DNA of 64,000 bases from the NCBI RefSeq assembly GCF_008973465.1, contig NZ_WBXN01000004.1, positions 1,116,001 to 1,180,000 on the forward strand. Reading direction: 5' to 3'. Source of the stretch: Streptomyces sp. SS1-1 (GTDB lineage: Bacteria; Actinomycetota; Actinomycetes; Streptomycetales; Streptomycetaceae). Both the position numbers and the translations under genes were made by a program. Below, piece by piece: positions 8,875 through 17,952 of this stretch; position 1 is the stretch's first letter; every line of letters begins with the position of its first letter. The notes under the pieces were generated by a model. It was not told the origin of the DNA. It saw nothing but the letters and a program-made list of their open reading frames with translations, and did not search any database.

Positions 8875-9360
8875 TCAGCGCCAGGGTTCGGATACTGAGC
8901 GCAGGGTCGCGGCCGTGGCCACGGCCGCGGTCACCGCCTCGTGCCCCTTGTCCTCGCTGGAGCCCTCGATGCCGGCCCGGTCGAGGGCCTGCTCCTCGGT
9001 GTCGCAGGTCAGCACGCCGAACCCGACGGGCACGCCGGTGTCGACCGACACCTGGGTGAGTCCCTGGGTCACGCCCTGGCACACGTACTCGAAGTGGGGG
9101 GTGCCGCCGCGGATGACGACCCCCAGGGCCACGATCGCGTCGTAGCCGCGGCCCGCGAGGACCTTGGCGACGACCGGGAGCTCCCAGCTGCCGGGGACCC
9201 TGAGCAGGGTCGGCTCGTCGATCCCCAGGTCGTGCAGGGCGCGCAGCGCGCCGTCGACCAGTCCGTCCATCACCTTCTCGTGCCACTGTGCCGCGATGAC
9301 GGCGACCCGCAGGTCACCCACATTGCGTACGGACAGCTCCGGTGCGCCCTTGCCGCTCAC
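8875..9360 (-). CDS. ribH: 6,7-dimethyl-8-ribityllumazine synthase
   Basis: A 161-residue enzyme for the penultimate riboflavin step, condensing ribitylaminouracil with dihydroxybutanone phosphate; the family usually assembles as a 60-mer shell or a pentamer. Typical motifs are [46 protein letters not shown] and the His-containing [17 protein letters not shown]. It lies 43 bp after ribBA and belongs to the FMN-riboswitch operon. Confidence 0.97.
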   Translation of the reverse strand: MSGKGAPELSVRNVGDLRVAVIAAQWHEKVMDGLVDGALRALHDLGIDEPTLLRVPGSWELPVVAKVLAGRGYDAIVALGVVIRGGTPHFEYVCQGVTQGLTQVSVDTGVPVGFGVLTCDTEEQALDRAGIEGSSEDKGHEAVTAAVATAATLRSVSEPWR

Positions 9361-9403
9361 GTTCTCGTGTCTCCTCGGTGTGGTCTTACTGGTCGGTGTG
9401 GTC

Positions 9404-10768
9404 TTACTGGGGGGTGCAGGTGGACAGGGCGGACGGGGCCGGGACCGCGGGCTCGGGGTCGAGCCAGGGCAGGTCGTGCCCCATCCGGTCGCGCTTGGTG
9501 CGCAGGTACCGCAGATTGTGCTCGCCCGCCTGGACGGGCATCGGCTCGCGCTCGCTGACCCGGATGCCGTGGGCGAGCAGCGCGTCGGACTTGTCGGGGT
9601 TGTTGGTCAGCAGACGCACGCTGCGCACGCCGAGGTCGGCGAGGATGCGCGCGCCGGCGCCGTAGTCGCGGGCGTCGGCGGGCAGGCCGAGTTCGAGGTT
9701 GGCGTCGAGGGTGTCGCGGCCGCGCTCCTGCAGTTCGTAGGCGCGCAGTTTGGACATCAGGCCGATGCCCCGGCCCTCGTGGCCGCGCAGGTAGACGACG
9801 ACGCCGCGGCCCTCGTCCTGGATGCGGTCGAGCGCGGCCTCCAACTGGGGGCCGCAGTCGCAGCGCTGGGAGCCGAAGACGTCACCGGTGAGGCATTCGG
9901 AGTGGACGCGGACCACGACGTCCTCGCCGTCGCCGATCTCGCCGTGGACGAGGGCGACGTGTTCGACGCCGTCGACGGTGGAGCGGTAGCCGTAGGCCGT
10001 GAACGTGCCGTGGGCGGTGGGGAGATGGACCTCGGCCTCGCGCCGGACGGTGGAGTCGGCGGCGAGCCGGTCCTCGTCGGGGGCGGTGGGCTCCACGGGC
10101 TCCGGGTGCTCGGACCGGCGGCGGTAGGCGACGAGGTCGGCGATGGAGACGATCGTCAGGCCGTGCTTGCGGGCGAACGGGATCAGCTCGGGCAGCCGCA
10201 GCATCTCGCCGTCCTCGCCGGCGATCTCCACGATGGCGCCGGCCGGGCGCAGTCCGGCGAGCCGGGCGAGGTCGACGGCGGCCTCGGTGTGCCCGTTGCG
10301 GACGAGGACGCCGCCGGGCCGGGCGCGCAGCGGGAAGATGTGCCCGGGGCGGACGAGGTCCGAGGGCTGTGCCGTGCCGCTCGCGAGGAGCTGGAGGGTG
10401 GTGGACCGGTCGGAGGCGGAGATGCCGGTGGTCACGCCGTGCTCGCCGGAGGCGTCGACGGAGACGGTGAACGCCGTCTTCATCGACTCGGTGTTGTCCG
10501 CCACCATCTGCGGCAGTTCGAGCCGGTCGAGCTCGTCGGGCTCCATGGGCGCGCAGATCAGTCCGCGGCACTCGCTCATCATGAAGGCGACGATCTCGGG
10601 GGTCGCGTGTTCGGCGGCGATGACGAGGTCGCCCTCGTTCTCGCGGTCCTCGTCGTCGACGACCACGACGGGGCGGCCGGCCGCGATGTCGGCGACGGCC
10701 CGCTCGATCGGGTCGAGCGTGAGGTCCTCGGCGCTCTCGGCGCTGTACAGAATCGGTGCCGCGGTCAT
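9404..10768 (-). CDS. ribBA: Bifunctional DHBP synthase / GTP cyclohydrolase II
   Basis: A 454-residue fusion. The N-terminal DHBP synthase domain contains [28 protein letters not shown] and [22 protein letters not shown], and makes the four-carbon unit from ribulose-5-phosphate. The C-terminal GTP cyclohydrolase II domain has the zinc-binding [19 protein letters not shown] and [12 protein letters not shown], and opens GTP. ATG 10768 has GGAAGGAG upstream and overlaps the ribM stop by 4 bp (ATGA). The tail after DLPWLDPE is short and low-complexity. Confidence 0.97.
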   Translation of the reverse strand: MTAAPILYSAESAEDLTLDPIERAVADIAAGRPVVVVDDEDRENEGDLVIAAEHATPEIVAFMMSECRGLICAPMEPDELDRLELPQMVADNTESMKTAFTVSVDASGEHGVTTGISASDRSTTLQLLASGTAQPSDLVRPGHIFPLRARPGGVLVRNGHTEAAVDLARLAGLRPAGAIVEIAGEDGEMLRLPELIPFARKHGLTIVSIADLVAYRRRSEHPEPVEPTAPDEDRLAADSTVRREAEVHLPTAHGTFTAYGYRSTVDGVEHVALVHGEIGDGEDVVVRVHSECLTGDVFGSQRCDCGPQLEAALDRIQDEGRGVVVYLRGHEGRGIGLMSKLRAYELQERGRDTLDANLELGLPADARDYGAGARILADLGVRSVRLLTNNPDKSDALLAHGIRVSEREPMPVQAGEHNLRYLRTKRDRMGHDLPWLDPEPAVPAPSALSTCTPQ

Positions 10769-11406
10769 GCCGGCGCTCCTTCCAGGACGGGCCGCGCGTC
10801 GTTGCGGGAGCGCAGCCACCAGTCGCGCATGCCCCACAGGACGAGTGCGCCGTAGATGACGTAGACGAAGCCGGAGAAGGCGTAGCCGTTGGCGAAGTTG
10901 AGGGGGACGCCGACCAGGTCGACGAGGAGCCAGGCGAACCAGAACTCGACCATGCCGCGCGCCTGGGCGTACATGGCGACGACGGTGCCGACGAAGATGT
11001 AGGCGTCGGGCCAGGGGTCCCAGGACAGCGTCGGGTACGCCTTGAACAGCAGCGCGACGCCGACGGTGCCGACGGCGGCGGCGCCGAGCATGGCCGCGCG
11101 CTCGGGCCAGGTGGCGAACCGGACGGCGATGTGGCCGTCCTCGCCGCTGCCCTTGCCGCGCTGCCACTGCCACCAGCCGTACAGGGCGACGACCATGACG
11201 ACGGCCTGCTTGCCCGCGCTGCCGGTGAGGTGCCCGAAGAAGGCGCCGAAGAGGATCAGCCCGGCCAGGAACTGCACGGGCCAGGTCCACAGGGAGCGCC
11301 GCCAGCCGAGGGCGAGGGCGGCCAGGCCGAAGAGGTTGCCGATCATGTCCGACCAGAGGATGTGCTGGCCGAACAGCGTGAACGCCTCGGAGTTCAGCGA
11401 GTTCAC
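10765..11406 (-). CDS. ribM: PnuC-like riboflavin transporter
   Basis: A 213-residue membrane protein of the PnuC family with about seven helices ([72 protein letters not shown]). Members inside actinobacterial rib operons (RibM/PnuX) import riboflavin by facilitated diffusion; the NMN-transporter label is the generic one. The GTG start at 11406 overlaps the ribE stop by 4 bp, so translation is coupled. Placement between ribE and ribBA matches the described Streptomyces davawensis cluster. Confidence 0.9.
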   Translation of the reverse strand: MNSLNSEAFTLFGQHILWSDMIGNLFGLAALALGWRRSLWTWPVQFLAGLILFGAFFGHLTGSAGKQAVVMVVALYGWWQWQRGKGSGEDGHIAVRFATWPERAAMLGAAAVGTVGVALLFKAYPTLSWDPWPDAYIFVGTVVAMYAQARGMVEFWFAWLLVDLVGVPLNFANGYAFSGFVYVIYGALVLWGMRDWWLRSRNDARPVLEGAPA

Positions 11407-12020
11407 CGGGTGGCCGTCCCTTCGGAGGAGAGGCGGTCGCCCAGCATCCGCTCGACGTACTTGGCGATGACGTCGACCTCGAGGTTGACCGGGTCGCCGG
11501 GCTGCTTGTGGCCGAGCGTGGTCAGGTCGAGGGTGGTCGGGATGAGGCTGACGGTGAAGTGGTCGGCTCCGGCCTCGACGACGGTGAGGCTGATGCCGTC
11601 GACCGTGATGGAGCCCTTCTCCACGACGTAGCGCGAGAGGTCCGCGGGCAGGGAGATCTTCACGATCTCCCAGTGCTCGGAGGGGGTGCGCTCGACGACC
11701 TGGCCGGTGCCGTCGACGTGTCCCTGCACGATGTGCCCGCCGAGGCGGTCGCCCACGGCGGTGGGCCGCTCCAGGTTGACGCGGGAGCCCACGCTCAGGG
11801 CGCCCAGGCTGGAGCGCTTGAGGGTCTCGGCCATGACGTCGGCGGTGAACTCGTCGCCCTCGTGGTCGACGACCGTCAGGCAGACGCCGTTGACCGCGAT
11901 GGAGTCGCCGTGCTTGGCGCCGACGGTGACGACGGGGCCGCGCAGTCGGAAGCGACAGGCGTCGCCGAGGGTCTCGACGGCCGTGACGTGGCCCAGCTCT
12001 TCGACGATTCCGGTGAACAC
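11403..12020 (-). CDS. ribE: Riboflavin synthase, alpha chain
   Basis: A 205-residue enzyme for the last riboflavin step, dismutation of two lumazine molecules. It begins with the invariant FTGIVEELG and has two homologous lumazine-binding repeats: the first around [14 protein letters not shown], the second around [14 protein letters not shown] with [11 protein letters not shown] between. The start is GTG 12020, with AGGAGG 9 bases upstream. It is the first gene after the FMN riboswitch. Confidence 0.97.
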   Translation of the reverse strand: MFTGIVEELGHVTAVETLGDACRFRLRGPVVTVGAKHGDSIAVNGVCLTVVDHEGDEFTADVMAETLKRSSLGALSVGSRVNLERPTAVGDRLGGHIVQGHVDGTGQVVERTPSEHWEIVKISLPADLSRYVVEKGSITVDGISLTVVEAGADHFTVSLIPTTLDLTTLGHKQPGDPVNLEVDVIAKYVERMLGDRLSSEGTATR

Positions 12021-12168
12021 TTCCCGGGTCCTCCTGCCTCATAGGGGCACGGACTCCGGGGCTGCCGATGACGGCGGAATGTACGAGCGAGAGCACCGGG
12101 GGCGACGCCGGACGAGGGTCCGCCCCATGGACGAACCGGTACGGCGGCGCGCACGAGGCTCGCCCGCC

Positions 12169-12295
12169 GCGCACTGCCTCCCATCCGGACTTTAACCGTC
12201 GGTCCAGGAATTTCACCTGGTCAACCGGTCGCTGGAGGCGACCGGGTCGCGGACTGTAACCGCCGGTTCGGACTTTCACCGACCCCGGAGTGCGC
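12169..12295 (-). promoter_or_regulatory. FMN riboswitch (RFN element)
   Basis: Read leftward, the segment contains the conserved RFN blocks: TCGGTGAAAGTCCG, CGGTTACAGTCCGCGACC, CCGGTTGACCAGGTGAAATT and GACGGTTAAAGTCCGGATGGG. The closing P1 stem is GCGCAC (12295-12290) with GTGCGC (12174-12169). A GC-rich GGCGG/CCGCC pairing downstream, still about 100 bases before ribE, could be the expression platform. It should lower expression of the whole ribE-to-hisG operon when FMN is abundant. Confidence 0.95.
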
Positions 12296-12437
12296 TGCTT
12301 GTGGTACATGGCCAGTGTGCCACGACCGATGGGCGTCCATACGGGCGAAGGGTGTGGGGTGGCTCACAGGACGCTTCCCTGGACGTCTCGGGCGGGCGGC
12401 GATGCCCTCAACTCGCCCGCACCGCCGGAGTCTTGCG

Positions 12438-12482
12438 AGTGGTCCATACCTATTGACGCTGTGGTCTAGTCCTCTCTACTGT
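12438..12482 (+). promoter_or_regulatory. Chitinase-type promoter with two DasR-like boxes
   Basis: Two direct repeats lie 22 bp apart: TGGTCCATACCT (12440-12451) and TGGTCTAGTCCT (12462-12473). Each matches 11 of 12 bases of the TGGTCYAGACCT repeats known from Streptomyces chitinase promoters and the core of the DasR operator. They flank TTGACG (12453-12458), with TACTGT (12477-12482) 18 bases on. No chitinase follows; a stretch with GC hairpins and then an epimerase-like gene does. Confidence 0.65.
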
Positions 12483-12487
12483 CAGCG

Positions 12488-12566
12488 GTGCGCGGCGGGG
12501 ACCGGTGCCCCGCCGCACCCATGAGAGCGCCCGGCGGCGGTGACGACGGCCCTTGCCCGCCGCCGG
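12488..12566 (+). terminator. Two GC-rich hairpins immediately after the promoter
   Basis: The first hairpin (12488-12518) pairs CGGCGGGG with CCCCGCCG and continues as GTG/CAC with a small bulge. The second is a perfect 10-bp stem, CCGGCGGCGG (12531-12540) with CCGCCGCCGG (12557-12566). Either could terminate transcription started at about 12489. The remaining 130 bases before the next gene show nothing else. Confidence 0.45.
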
Positions 12567-12695
12567 GTCTCCCCAAGCGCACCCCTGGGGGGTGTCTTGC
12601 CCCCTCGGATGTCACATCTCCCCGGGATGCTCCGTCGGGTACTGCGAGGGATGCTCCGAACCGGGAGTGTCCGCGTCGCGAAGGGGCTGAACACG

Positions 12696-13439
12696 ATGAC
12701 CACGATGCTGGTGACCGGCGGGACCGGAACGCTCGGCCGGCACGTCACCGAGCGGCTGCGGGCGGACGGGCACGAGGTGCGGGTGCTCAGCCGGCACGCG
12801 CAGCCGTACGCCGTCGACCTGCGCAAGGGCGGGTCCGGGCTGGACACCGCGATGGCCGGCGTGGACACCGTCGTGCACTGCGCGAGCTCACCGAACGGCG
12901 GCGACGAGGACGCGGCGCGGCATCTGATCGCCGCCGCGCGCGAGGCCGGGGTGCGCCACCTGGTCTACATCTCGATCGTCGGCGTGGACCGGGTGCCGTT
13001 CGGCTACTACCGCAGCAAGCTCGCCGTGGAGCGGCTGGTCGAGGAGTCGGGGCTGGGCTGGACCGTGCTGCGCGCGACGCAGTTCCACGATCTGCTCGCG
13101 CGGATGCTGGGTGCCCTCGCCAGGCTGCCGGTGGTGCTGCTGCCGGCCCGGGTGAAGGACCAGCCGATCGAGGTCGCCGAGGTCGCGGAGCGGCTGGCCG
13201 GACTGGCCGGGGGCGAGCCCGCCGGACGCGTCACGGACATGGGCGGCCCGGAGGTGCGGACGTTCGACTCGCTGGCCCGCTCCTACCTGAAGGCCACCGG
13301 CCGCAGGCGCCTCGTCGTGAGCGTGCCGCTGTGGGGCCGGGCGTACCGCGCCTTCCGCTCCGGCGGGCACCTCGCGCCCGGGCACGCGGTGGGCAAGGGG
13401 ACGTTCGAGGAGTACCTGGACCGGCGCTTCGGTCACTGA
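12696..13439 (+). CDS. NAD(P)-binding atypical SDR (NmrA/epimerase-like)
   Basis: A 247-residue Rossmann-fold protein. The nucleotide-binding glycine motif is at the very start (MLVTGGTGTLGRHV), followed by VVHCASSPNGGDEDAARHLIAAAREAGVRHLVYIS and a YYRSKLAVERLVEESG helix in which the Tyr-x-x-x-Lys pair is replaced by YYRSK. This resembles NmrA or TMR-type NAD(P)H-binding proteins that act as redox sensors or quinone/azo reductases; the substrate is unknown. The ATG at 12696 has AAGGGG 9 bases upstream. An upstream extension of the frame lacks similarity. Confidence 0.85.
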   Translation: MTTMLVTGGTGTLGRHVTERLRADGHEVRVLSRHAQPYAVDLRKGGSGLDTAMAGVDTVVHCASSPNGGDEDAARHLIAAAREAGVRHLVYISIVGVDRVPFGYYRSKLAVERLVEESGLGWTVLRATQFHDLLARMLGALARLPVVLLPARVKDQPIEVAEVAERLAGLAGGEPAGRVTDMGGPEVRTFDSLARSYLKATGRRRLVVSVPLWGRAYRAFRSGGHLAPGHAVGKGTFEEYLDRRFGH

Positions 13440-13448
13440 CGGCCCCCG

Positions 13449-14630
13449 TCAGCGTCCCGGTGGCGCGAACAGGACCTCCTGGGCCCGGTCGCGGGCCGTC
13501 AGGAGGGCTCCGCGCAGGACCGCCGTGCCGCCGAGGGCGCTCGGGCGGACCTCGACCGGCAGGGGCGACATCCGCCGTACCCGTTCCTCGACCAGGGCGG
13601 CGAGCGGCGGGCCGCCGGCCTGTCCGACCTCGCCGCCGAGGACCACGCAGCCGGGGTCGAGGACGGCGACGACCGAGGCCACGCCCAGCGCGATCCGGTC
13701 CGCCAGGGCGTCGAGGAACGGCTGGGCGTCGCCGGGACGCGCCACCGCCTCCTCCACCAGCCGGGCGGCGGCCGGCGCGTGGGCGTCCGCGGCCGGGAGG
13801 CCGTGCTCCGCCGCCAGCCGTGCGATCGCCGCCGAGCCCGCCAGCGAGTGGAAGCCCCCCGCGCAGTCGGTCGCCGACGGCAGTCCCGTGGTGCCCGGCA
13901 CCGGCAGGAAGCCGATCTCGCCGGTGCCGCCGGACGCGCCGCGGCGCAGCGCCCCGTCGAGGACGACGGCGGCGCCGGTGCCGTGCCCGAGCCACAGCAG
14001 GACGAAGGTGTCGCGGTCGCGGGCCGCGCCGTCGCGCTGTTCGGCGAGGGCGGCGAGGTTGGTCTCGTTCTCGACGCTGACGCGGGCCTCGGGGAACCGC
14101 TCCTGGAGGGTCGCGACGAGGCCCCGGTGCCATGGGGGCAGGCCGGAGGAGTCGCGCAGGTCGCCACTGGCCGGGTCGATCAGGCCGGGGGCGCCGATGC
14201 CCACGGTGTGCGGCCGGTCCGCGCCGGCCTCCTTCACGGCCCGCTCGACGAGGGCGACGGCCCGCTCCACGGCGGGGCCCGTCCCGGTGTCGTCGCCGAT
14301 GGGCACGGACGCCTCGGCGAGCACGGTGCCGATCAGGTCGGACACGGCGACGGAGACGCCCTCGGTACGCACGTCCAGCGCGGCGAGATGGGCCCGGTCG
14401 GCGACGATGCCGTAGAGCCGGGCGTTCGGGCCGCGGCGCTGTTCTCCCGCCTCGCCGACGACGGTGATCAGGCCGGCGTCCGTGAGGCGCTCGACGAGGT
14501 CGGCGACGGTCGGCCGGGACAGCCCGGTGAGCTGCTTCAACTGTCCGGCCGTCAGCGGGCCTTCGCGCTGCAGCAGGCGCAGGGCGAGCCGGTCGTTGAT
14601 GGCCCGGGCGGTGCTCGGGGATGCGGGCAT
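13449..14630 (-). CDS. ROK-family transcriptional regulator
   Basis: A 393-residue protein. The N-terminal winged helix (LLQREGPLTAGQLKQLTGLSRPTVADLVERLTDAGLI) precedes a ROK sugar-kinase-like domain with GIGAPGLIDPASG, VENETNLAALAEQ, WLGHGTGAAVVLDG, GGTGEIGFLPV and DPGCVVLGGEVG. The Cys-rich zinc site typical of ROK proteins is largely absent: only one Cys lies near the ATDCAGG segment. It probably represses the divergent MFS gene through the palindrome between them. The ATG at 14630 has GGAAGG 8 bases upstream. Confidence 0.9.
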   Translation of the reverse strand: MPASPSTARAINDRLALRLLQREGPLTAGQLKQLTGLSRPTVADLVERLTDAGLITVVGEAGEQRRGPNARLYGIVADRAHLAALDVRTEGVSVAVSDLIGTVLAEASVPIGDDTGTGPAVERAVALVERAVKEAGADRPHTVGIGAPGLIDPASGDLRDSSGLPPWHRGLVATLQERFPEARVSVENETNLAALAEQRDGAARDRDTFVLLWLGHGTGAAVVLDGALRRGASGGTGEIGFLPVPGTTGLPSATDCAGGFHSLAGSAAIARLAAEHGLPAADAHAPAAARLVEEAVARPGDAQPFLDALADRIALGVASVVAVLDPGCVVLGGEVGQAGGPPLAALVEERVRRMSPLPVEVRPSALGGTAVLRGALLTARDRAQEVLFAPPGR

Positions 14631-14692
14631 GCCGGGATCCTTCCAGATCGGCGGGGCCGCGCGCGGTGGCGGGCGGCGTCCCGGCACTCTAT

Positions 14693-14715
14693 CTATCAGG
14701 CAGGGTTCCTGATAG
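14693..14715. promoter_or_regulatory. Palindromic operator between ROK regulator and MFS gene
   Basis: A perfect 8-bp inverted repeat, CTATCAGG (14693-14700) and CCTGATAG (14708-14715) with a 7-base spacer, sits in the 132-bp divergent intergenic region. It is AT-richer than its surroundings and is the only clear dyad there, so it is the likely ROK binding site. Confidence 0.6.
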
Positions 14716-14762
14716 TTTACGCCCGGACCGCGCGGAGGCGAGGGTCAGGAGGGGGTCACTTC

Positions 14763-15983
14763 ATGAGTGGGACCGCTGGGAAGGTCTACGACCTGCGGGA
14801 GGTCAGGCGCGCCCGGTACGCCGTGGCCGCCGTCTTCGCCGCGCACGGCGCCGTCACCGGGTCGTTCGCGACACGGGTGCCCTGGATCCAGGACCACGCC
14901 GGGGTCAGCGCCGGCCAGCTCGGTCTCGCGCTGGCGTTCCCCGCGCTCGGCGCCTCCCTCGCGATGCCGCTCGCGGGCCGCGTCACCCACCGCTTCGGCG
15001 CCCGCAACGCGCTGCGCGGGCTGATGGCGCTGTGGACGCTCGCCCTCACCCTGCCCTCGCTGGCGCCCAACCTGCCGGCCCTGTGCCTGGCCCTGTTCGC
15101 GTTCGGGGCCACGGCGGGCATGGCGGACGTGGCGATGAACGCCCTCGGTGTCGAGGTGGAGGGCCGCCTGGGCCGTTCGATCATGTCCGGGCTGCACGGC
15201 ATGTGGAGCGCCGGCGCCCTGATCGGCTCGGCGGCCGGCACGCTCGCGGCGCACCTGGGCTCGGACGCGCGGCTGCACCACGCGCTCGCGGCGGCGGTGC
15301 TGACCGTGCTCGGGGTGGCGGCCTGCCGGTGGGTGCTGGACCTGCAGCCCGCCGAGGACGAGGACCCGCCGCCGCGGTTCGCGCTGCCGCCCCGGTCCGC
15401 CCTGCTCATCGGGGCGGTCGGGTTCTGCGCGGTCTTCGCGGAGGGTGCGAGCCTGGACTGGTCGGCGGTGTATCTGCGGGACCAGTTGGACACCTCGGCC
15501 GGCCTGGCGGCCGCGTGCACCACGGGCTTCACGCTCACGATGGCGATCGCCCGGATCGCCGGCGACCGGGTGGTGGACCGCTTCGGCTCGGTGCGCACGG
15601 TCCGGGCCAGCGGTGTCCTCGCGACGCTCGGCGGGCTGCTGGTCGTCGTCTCGGACGCCCCGGCCCTGGCGATGACCGGGTTCGCGCTGCTGGGGCTCGG
15701 GATCGCGGTGGTCGTGCCGCTGTGCTTCGCGGCGGCGGGCCGCAGCGGCTCGAACCCCTCGCTGGCCATCGCGGGCGTCGCGACCATCACCTACACCTCG
15801 GGCCTGGTCGCCCCCAGCGCGATCGGCGGGCTCGCCCAGCTCACCAGCCTGGTGGTGTCGTTCTGCCTGGTCACCCTGCTCGCCTCGGGTCTGGCGGTGT
15901 TCGCGGGCGTCCTGCGCACCGCCGACCGCGACCGCCCGAAGGTCAGCCGGCCGGACGCAGCAGTTCCCGGCCCGCGGCCCTGA
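14763..15983 (+). CDS. MFS transporter
   Basis: A 406-residue, 12-helix transporter. The first half has GAVTGSFATRVPWIQDHAG and the inter-helix loop GRVTHRFGARNALR. The second half starts at PRSALLIGAVGFCAVFAEGASLDWSAVYLRD. It resembles MFS proteins of the YbjJ/fucose-like class; the substrate is not known. ATG 14763 has AGGAGGGGG upstream. It is divergent from a ROK regulator, suggesting a sugar or sugar-derived inducer. Its last 41 bp overlap the convergent thioesterase gene. Confidence 0.88.
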   Translation: MSGTAGKVYDLREVRRARYAVAAVFAAHGAVTGSFATRVPWIQDHAGVSAGQLGLALAFPALGASLAMPLAGRVTHRFGARNALRGLMALWTLALTLPSLAPNLPALCLALFAFGATAGMADVAMNALGVEVEGRLGRSIMSGLHGMWSAGALIGSAAGTLAAHLGSDARLHHALAAAVLTVLGVAACRWVLDLQPAEDEDPPPRFALPPRSALLIGAVGFCAVFAEGASLDWSAVYLRDQLDTSAGLAAACTTGFTLTMAIARIAGDRVVDRFGSVRTVRASGVLATLGGLLVVVSDAPALAMTGFALLGLGIAVVVPLCFAAAGRSGSNPSLAIAGVATITYTSGLVAPSAIGGLAQLTSLVVSFCLVTLLASGLAVFAGVLRTADRDRPKVSRPDAAVPGPRP

Positions 15984-16401
15984 ACTCCTCGCTCCACGGC
16001 GCCGGGCGCAGCGTCCGGGCGTCGAGCCGGACCAGCACCCGGCTGCCGTGCGCGTAGGTCACGGAGCCGTCGGACGAGCAGAAGCGGAACCCGTACGTCA
16101 GCCCGGTGGTGCCCAGCCGCTCCAGCCAGAGGTGCACCGCGTAGGCGCCGGGCTTGGTGACCGGCGCCTCGTAGGTGATGCGCAGTTCCTTGACGGCGTT
16201 GCAGGCGTCGCCGGCGGCCACCCAGTCGCCCTCGAAGCGGAATCCGTGCTCCTGCCACAGCTCGGTCCACGCCCGCTCGACCATCAGCGGGTAGCGGGCG
16301 TTGTGCAGCAGCCCGAGCGCGTCGAGGTCGTCGAAGTGCACGGTGACGGGCACGAGCCGGCCGTGGGACGGGGCGGACAGGGGCAGGGCTTCGGCGGTCA
16401 C
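15943..16401 (-). CDS. Acyl-CoA thioesterase (4HBT hot-dog family)
   Basis: A 152-residue single hot-dog domain. The signature VHFDDLDALGLLHNARYPLMVERAW carries the catalytic Asp of the YbgC/4-hydroxybenzoyl-CoA thioesterase family. It likely hydrolyses short or aromatic acyl-CoA; the substrate is unknown. The start is GTG 16401, with AGGAG close upstream. It is convergent with and overlaps the MFS gene. Confidence 0.88.
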   Translation of the reverse strand: MTAEALPLSAPSHGRLVPVTVHFDDLDALGLLHNARYPLMVERAWTELWQEHGFRFEGDWVAAGDACNAVKELRITYEAPVTKPGAYAVHLWLERLGTTGLTYGFRFCSSDGSVTYAHGSRVLVRLDARTLRPAPWSEEFRAAGRELLRPAG

Positions 16402-16545
16402 GGCGGGACTCCTGGGACGTACGTGCGGAACCCACCCATCCTAAGCGGACGCTCAGAACCCGAGGTGGCCCCGGGTCGGCGGCCCGGTCGGTGTACCCGA
16501 CAATGGTCCGGACCCCCGCTCGCACGACGAAAGCGAAACCGCACC

Positions 16546-17952
16546 ATGGATCTCGGCGTCCGCTGGAAACTGCACGGAGACGGACGCACTCCGGCGCCCG
16601 GCGCGGTGGTCCGCCCGGACGAGCGGCTGTCCTGGCCGCGCACGGTCGGGCTCGGCGCCCAGCACGTGGTCGCGATGTTCGGCGCCAGCTTCGTGGCACC
16701 GGTTCTCATGGGGCTCGACCCCAACCTGGCGATCATGATGTCCGGCGTCGCCACGGTGATCTTCCTGCTGGCCACGCGCGGCCGGGTGCCCAGCTACCTC
16801 GGCTGCTCGCTGTCCTTCGTGGGCGTCGCGGCCGTCATCCGGGCGGACGGCGGGTCGAGCGCGGTCGTGACCGGCGCGGTCCTCGTGGTCGGCGCGGCGC
16901 TGTTCCTGGTCGGCCTCGCCGTGCAGCGGTTCGGGGCGCGCATCATCCATGTCGCGATGCCGCCGATCGTGACCGGCGCGGTGGTCATGCTGATCGGCTT
17001 CAACCTCGCCCCCGTCACGGCCTCCACCTACTGGCCGCAGGACCAGTGGACGGCCCTGCTGGTGATGCTGTTCACCGGTCTGGCCGTGGTCTGCCTGCGC
17101 GGTTTCTGGTCCCGTATCGCGATCTTCCTGGGCCTGGTCCTCGGGTACGCCCTGTCCTGGGTGTTCGACCGGGTGTTCGGCCGTATCCACTCGGTCGACG
17201 CGAGCGGCAAGCTCACCGACCACTGGCGGCTCGACCTGTCCGGAGTGTCGAAGGCGGACTGGATCGGCCTGCCCGAGCTGCACGGCCCGTCGTTCCAGTG
17301 GTCCGCGATCCTCGTGGCCCTGCCCGTGGTCATCGCCCTGGTCGCCGAGAACGCCGGACACGTCAAGGCCGTCGGCGAGATGACCGGTGACAACCTCGAC
17401 GACAAGCTGGGCACCGCGATCTCCGCGGACGGCGCCGCCTCGATGCTGTCCACCGCCGTCGGCGGCCCGCCCAACACCACGTACTCCGAGAACATCGGCG
17501 TGATGGCCGCGACCCGCGTCTACTCGACCGCCGCCTACTGGGCTGCCGCCGGCTTCGCCCTCCTCTTCGGGCTCTGCCCCAAGTTCGGCGCGGTGGTGGC
17601 CGCCGTCCCCGGCGGTGTCCTCGGCGGCATCACCGTCATCCTGTACGGCATGATCGGCCTGCTCGGCGCGCAGATCTGGATCAACGCCAAGGTCGACCTG
17701 CGCAATCCGCTGAACCTGGTGCCGGCCGCGGCGGGCATCATCATCGGAGTCGGCAACGTCACGCTGAAGATCACCGACACCTTCGAGCTGAGCGGTATCG
17801 CGCTCGGCACGCTGGTCGTCATCACCGGCTACCACGCGCTGCGGGCGTTCGCCCCCGCCCACCTCAAGACGCAGCAGCCGCTGCTCGACGAGGGCACGTC
17901 GTCGTACGACGAGGGAAGCTCCGGCGAGGGGCCTCAGCGCGCCAGCTCGTAG
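16546..17952 (+). CDS. Uracil/xanthine permease (NCS2 family)
   Basis: A 468-residue membrane protein of the UraA/UapA family. Recognisable parts are LGAQHVVAMFGASFVAPVLMGLDPNLAIMMSG (TM1 region), the substrate-site motif LVAENAGHVKAVGEMTGDNL in TM8, and GGPPNTTYSENIGVMAATRVYS in TM10. It imports a pyrimidine (probably uracil) or purine base with protons. The ATG at 16546 has only weak purines upstream. It ends inside the convergent GH6 remnant by 19 bp. It is not next to the pyr genes, but serves pyrimidine salvage. Confidence 0.92.
   Translation: MDLGVRWKLHGDGRTPAPGAVVRPDERLSWPRTVGLGAQHVVAMFGASFVAPVLMGLDPNLAIMMSGVATVIFLLATRGRVPSYLGCSLSFVGVAAVIRADGGSSAVVTGAVLVVGAALFLVGLAVQRFGARIIHVAMPPIVTGAVVMLIGFNLAPVTASTYWPQDQWTALLVMLFTGLAVVCLRGFWSRIAIFLGLVLGYALSWVFDRVFGRIHSVDASGKLTDHWRLDLSGVSKADWIGLPELHGPSFQWSAILVALPVVIALVAENAGHVKAVGEMTGDNLDDKLGTAISADGAASMLSTAVGGPPNTTYSENIGVMAATRVYSTAAYWAAAGFALLFGLCPKFGAVVAAVPGGVLGGITVILYGMIGLLGAQIWINAKVDLRNPLNLVPAAAGIIIGVGNVTLKITDTFELSGIALGTLVVITGYHALRAFAPAHLKTQQPLLDEGTSSYDEGSSGEGPQRASS

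Noticed and set aside
9164..10855. A 563-residue plus-strand frame across ribBA and ribH
   Set aside because: It is the complementary-strand shadow of recognised rib genes, with Gly/Ala/Val-rich sequence and no family similarity.
11407..12309. Upstream extension of the ribM frame through ribE and the riboswitch
   Set aside because: The extension reads riboswitch and ribE bases in a wrong frame; ribM begins at the coupled GTG at 11406.
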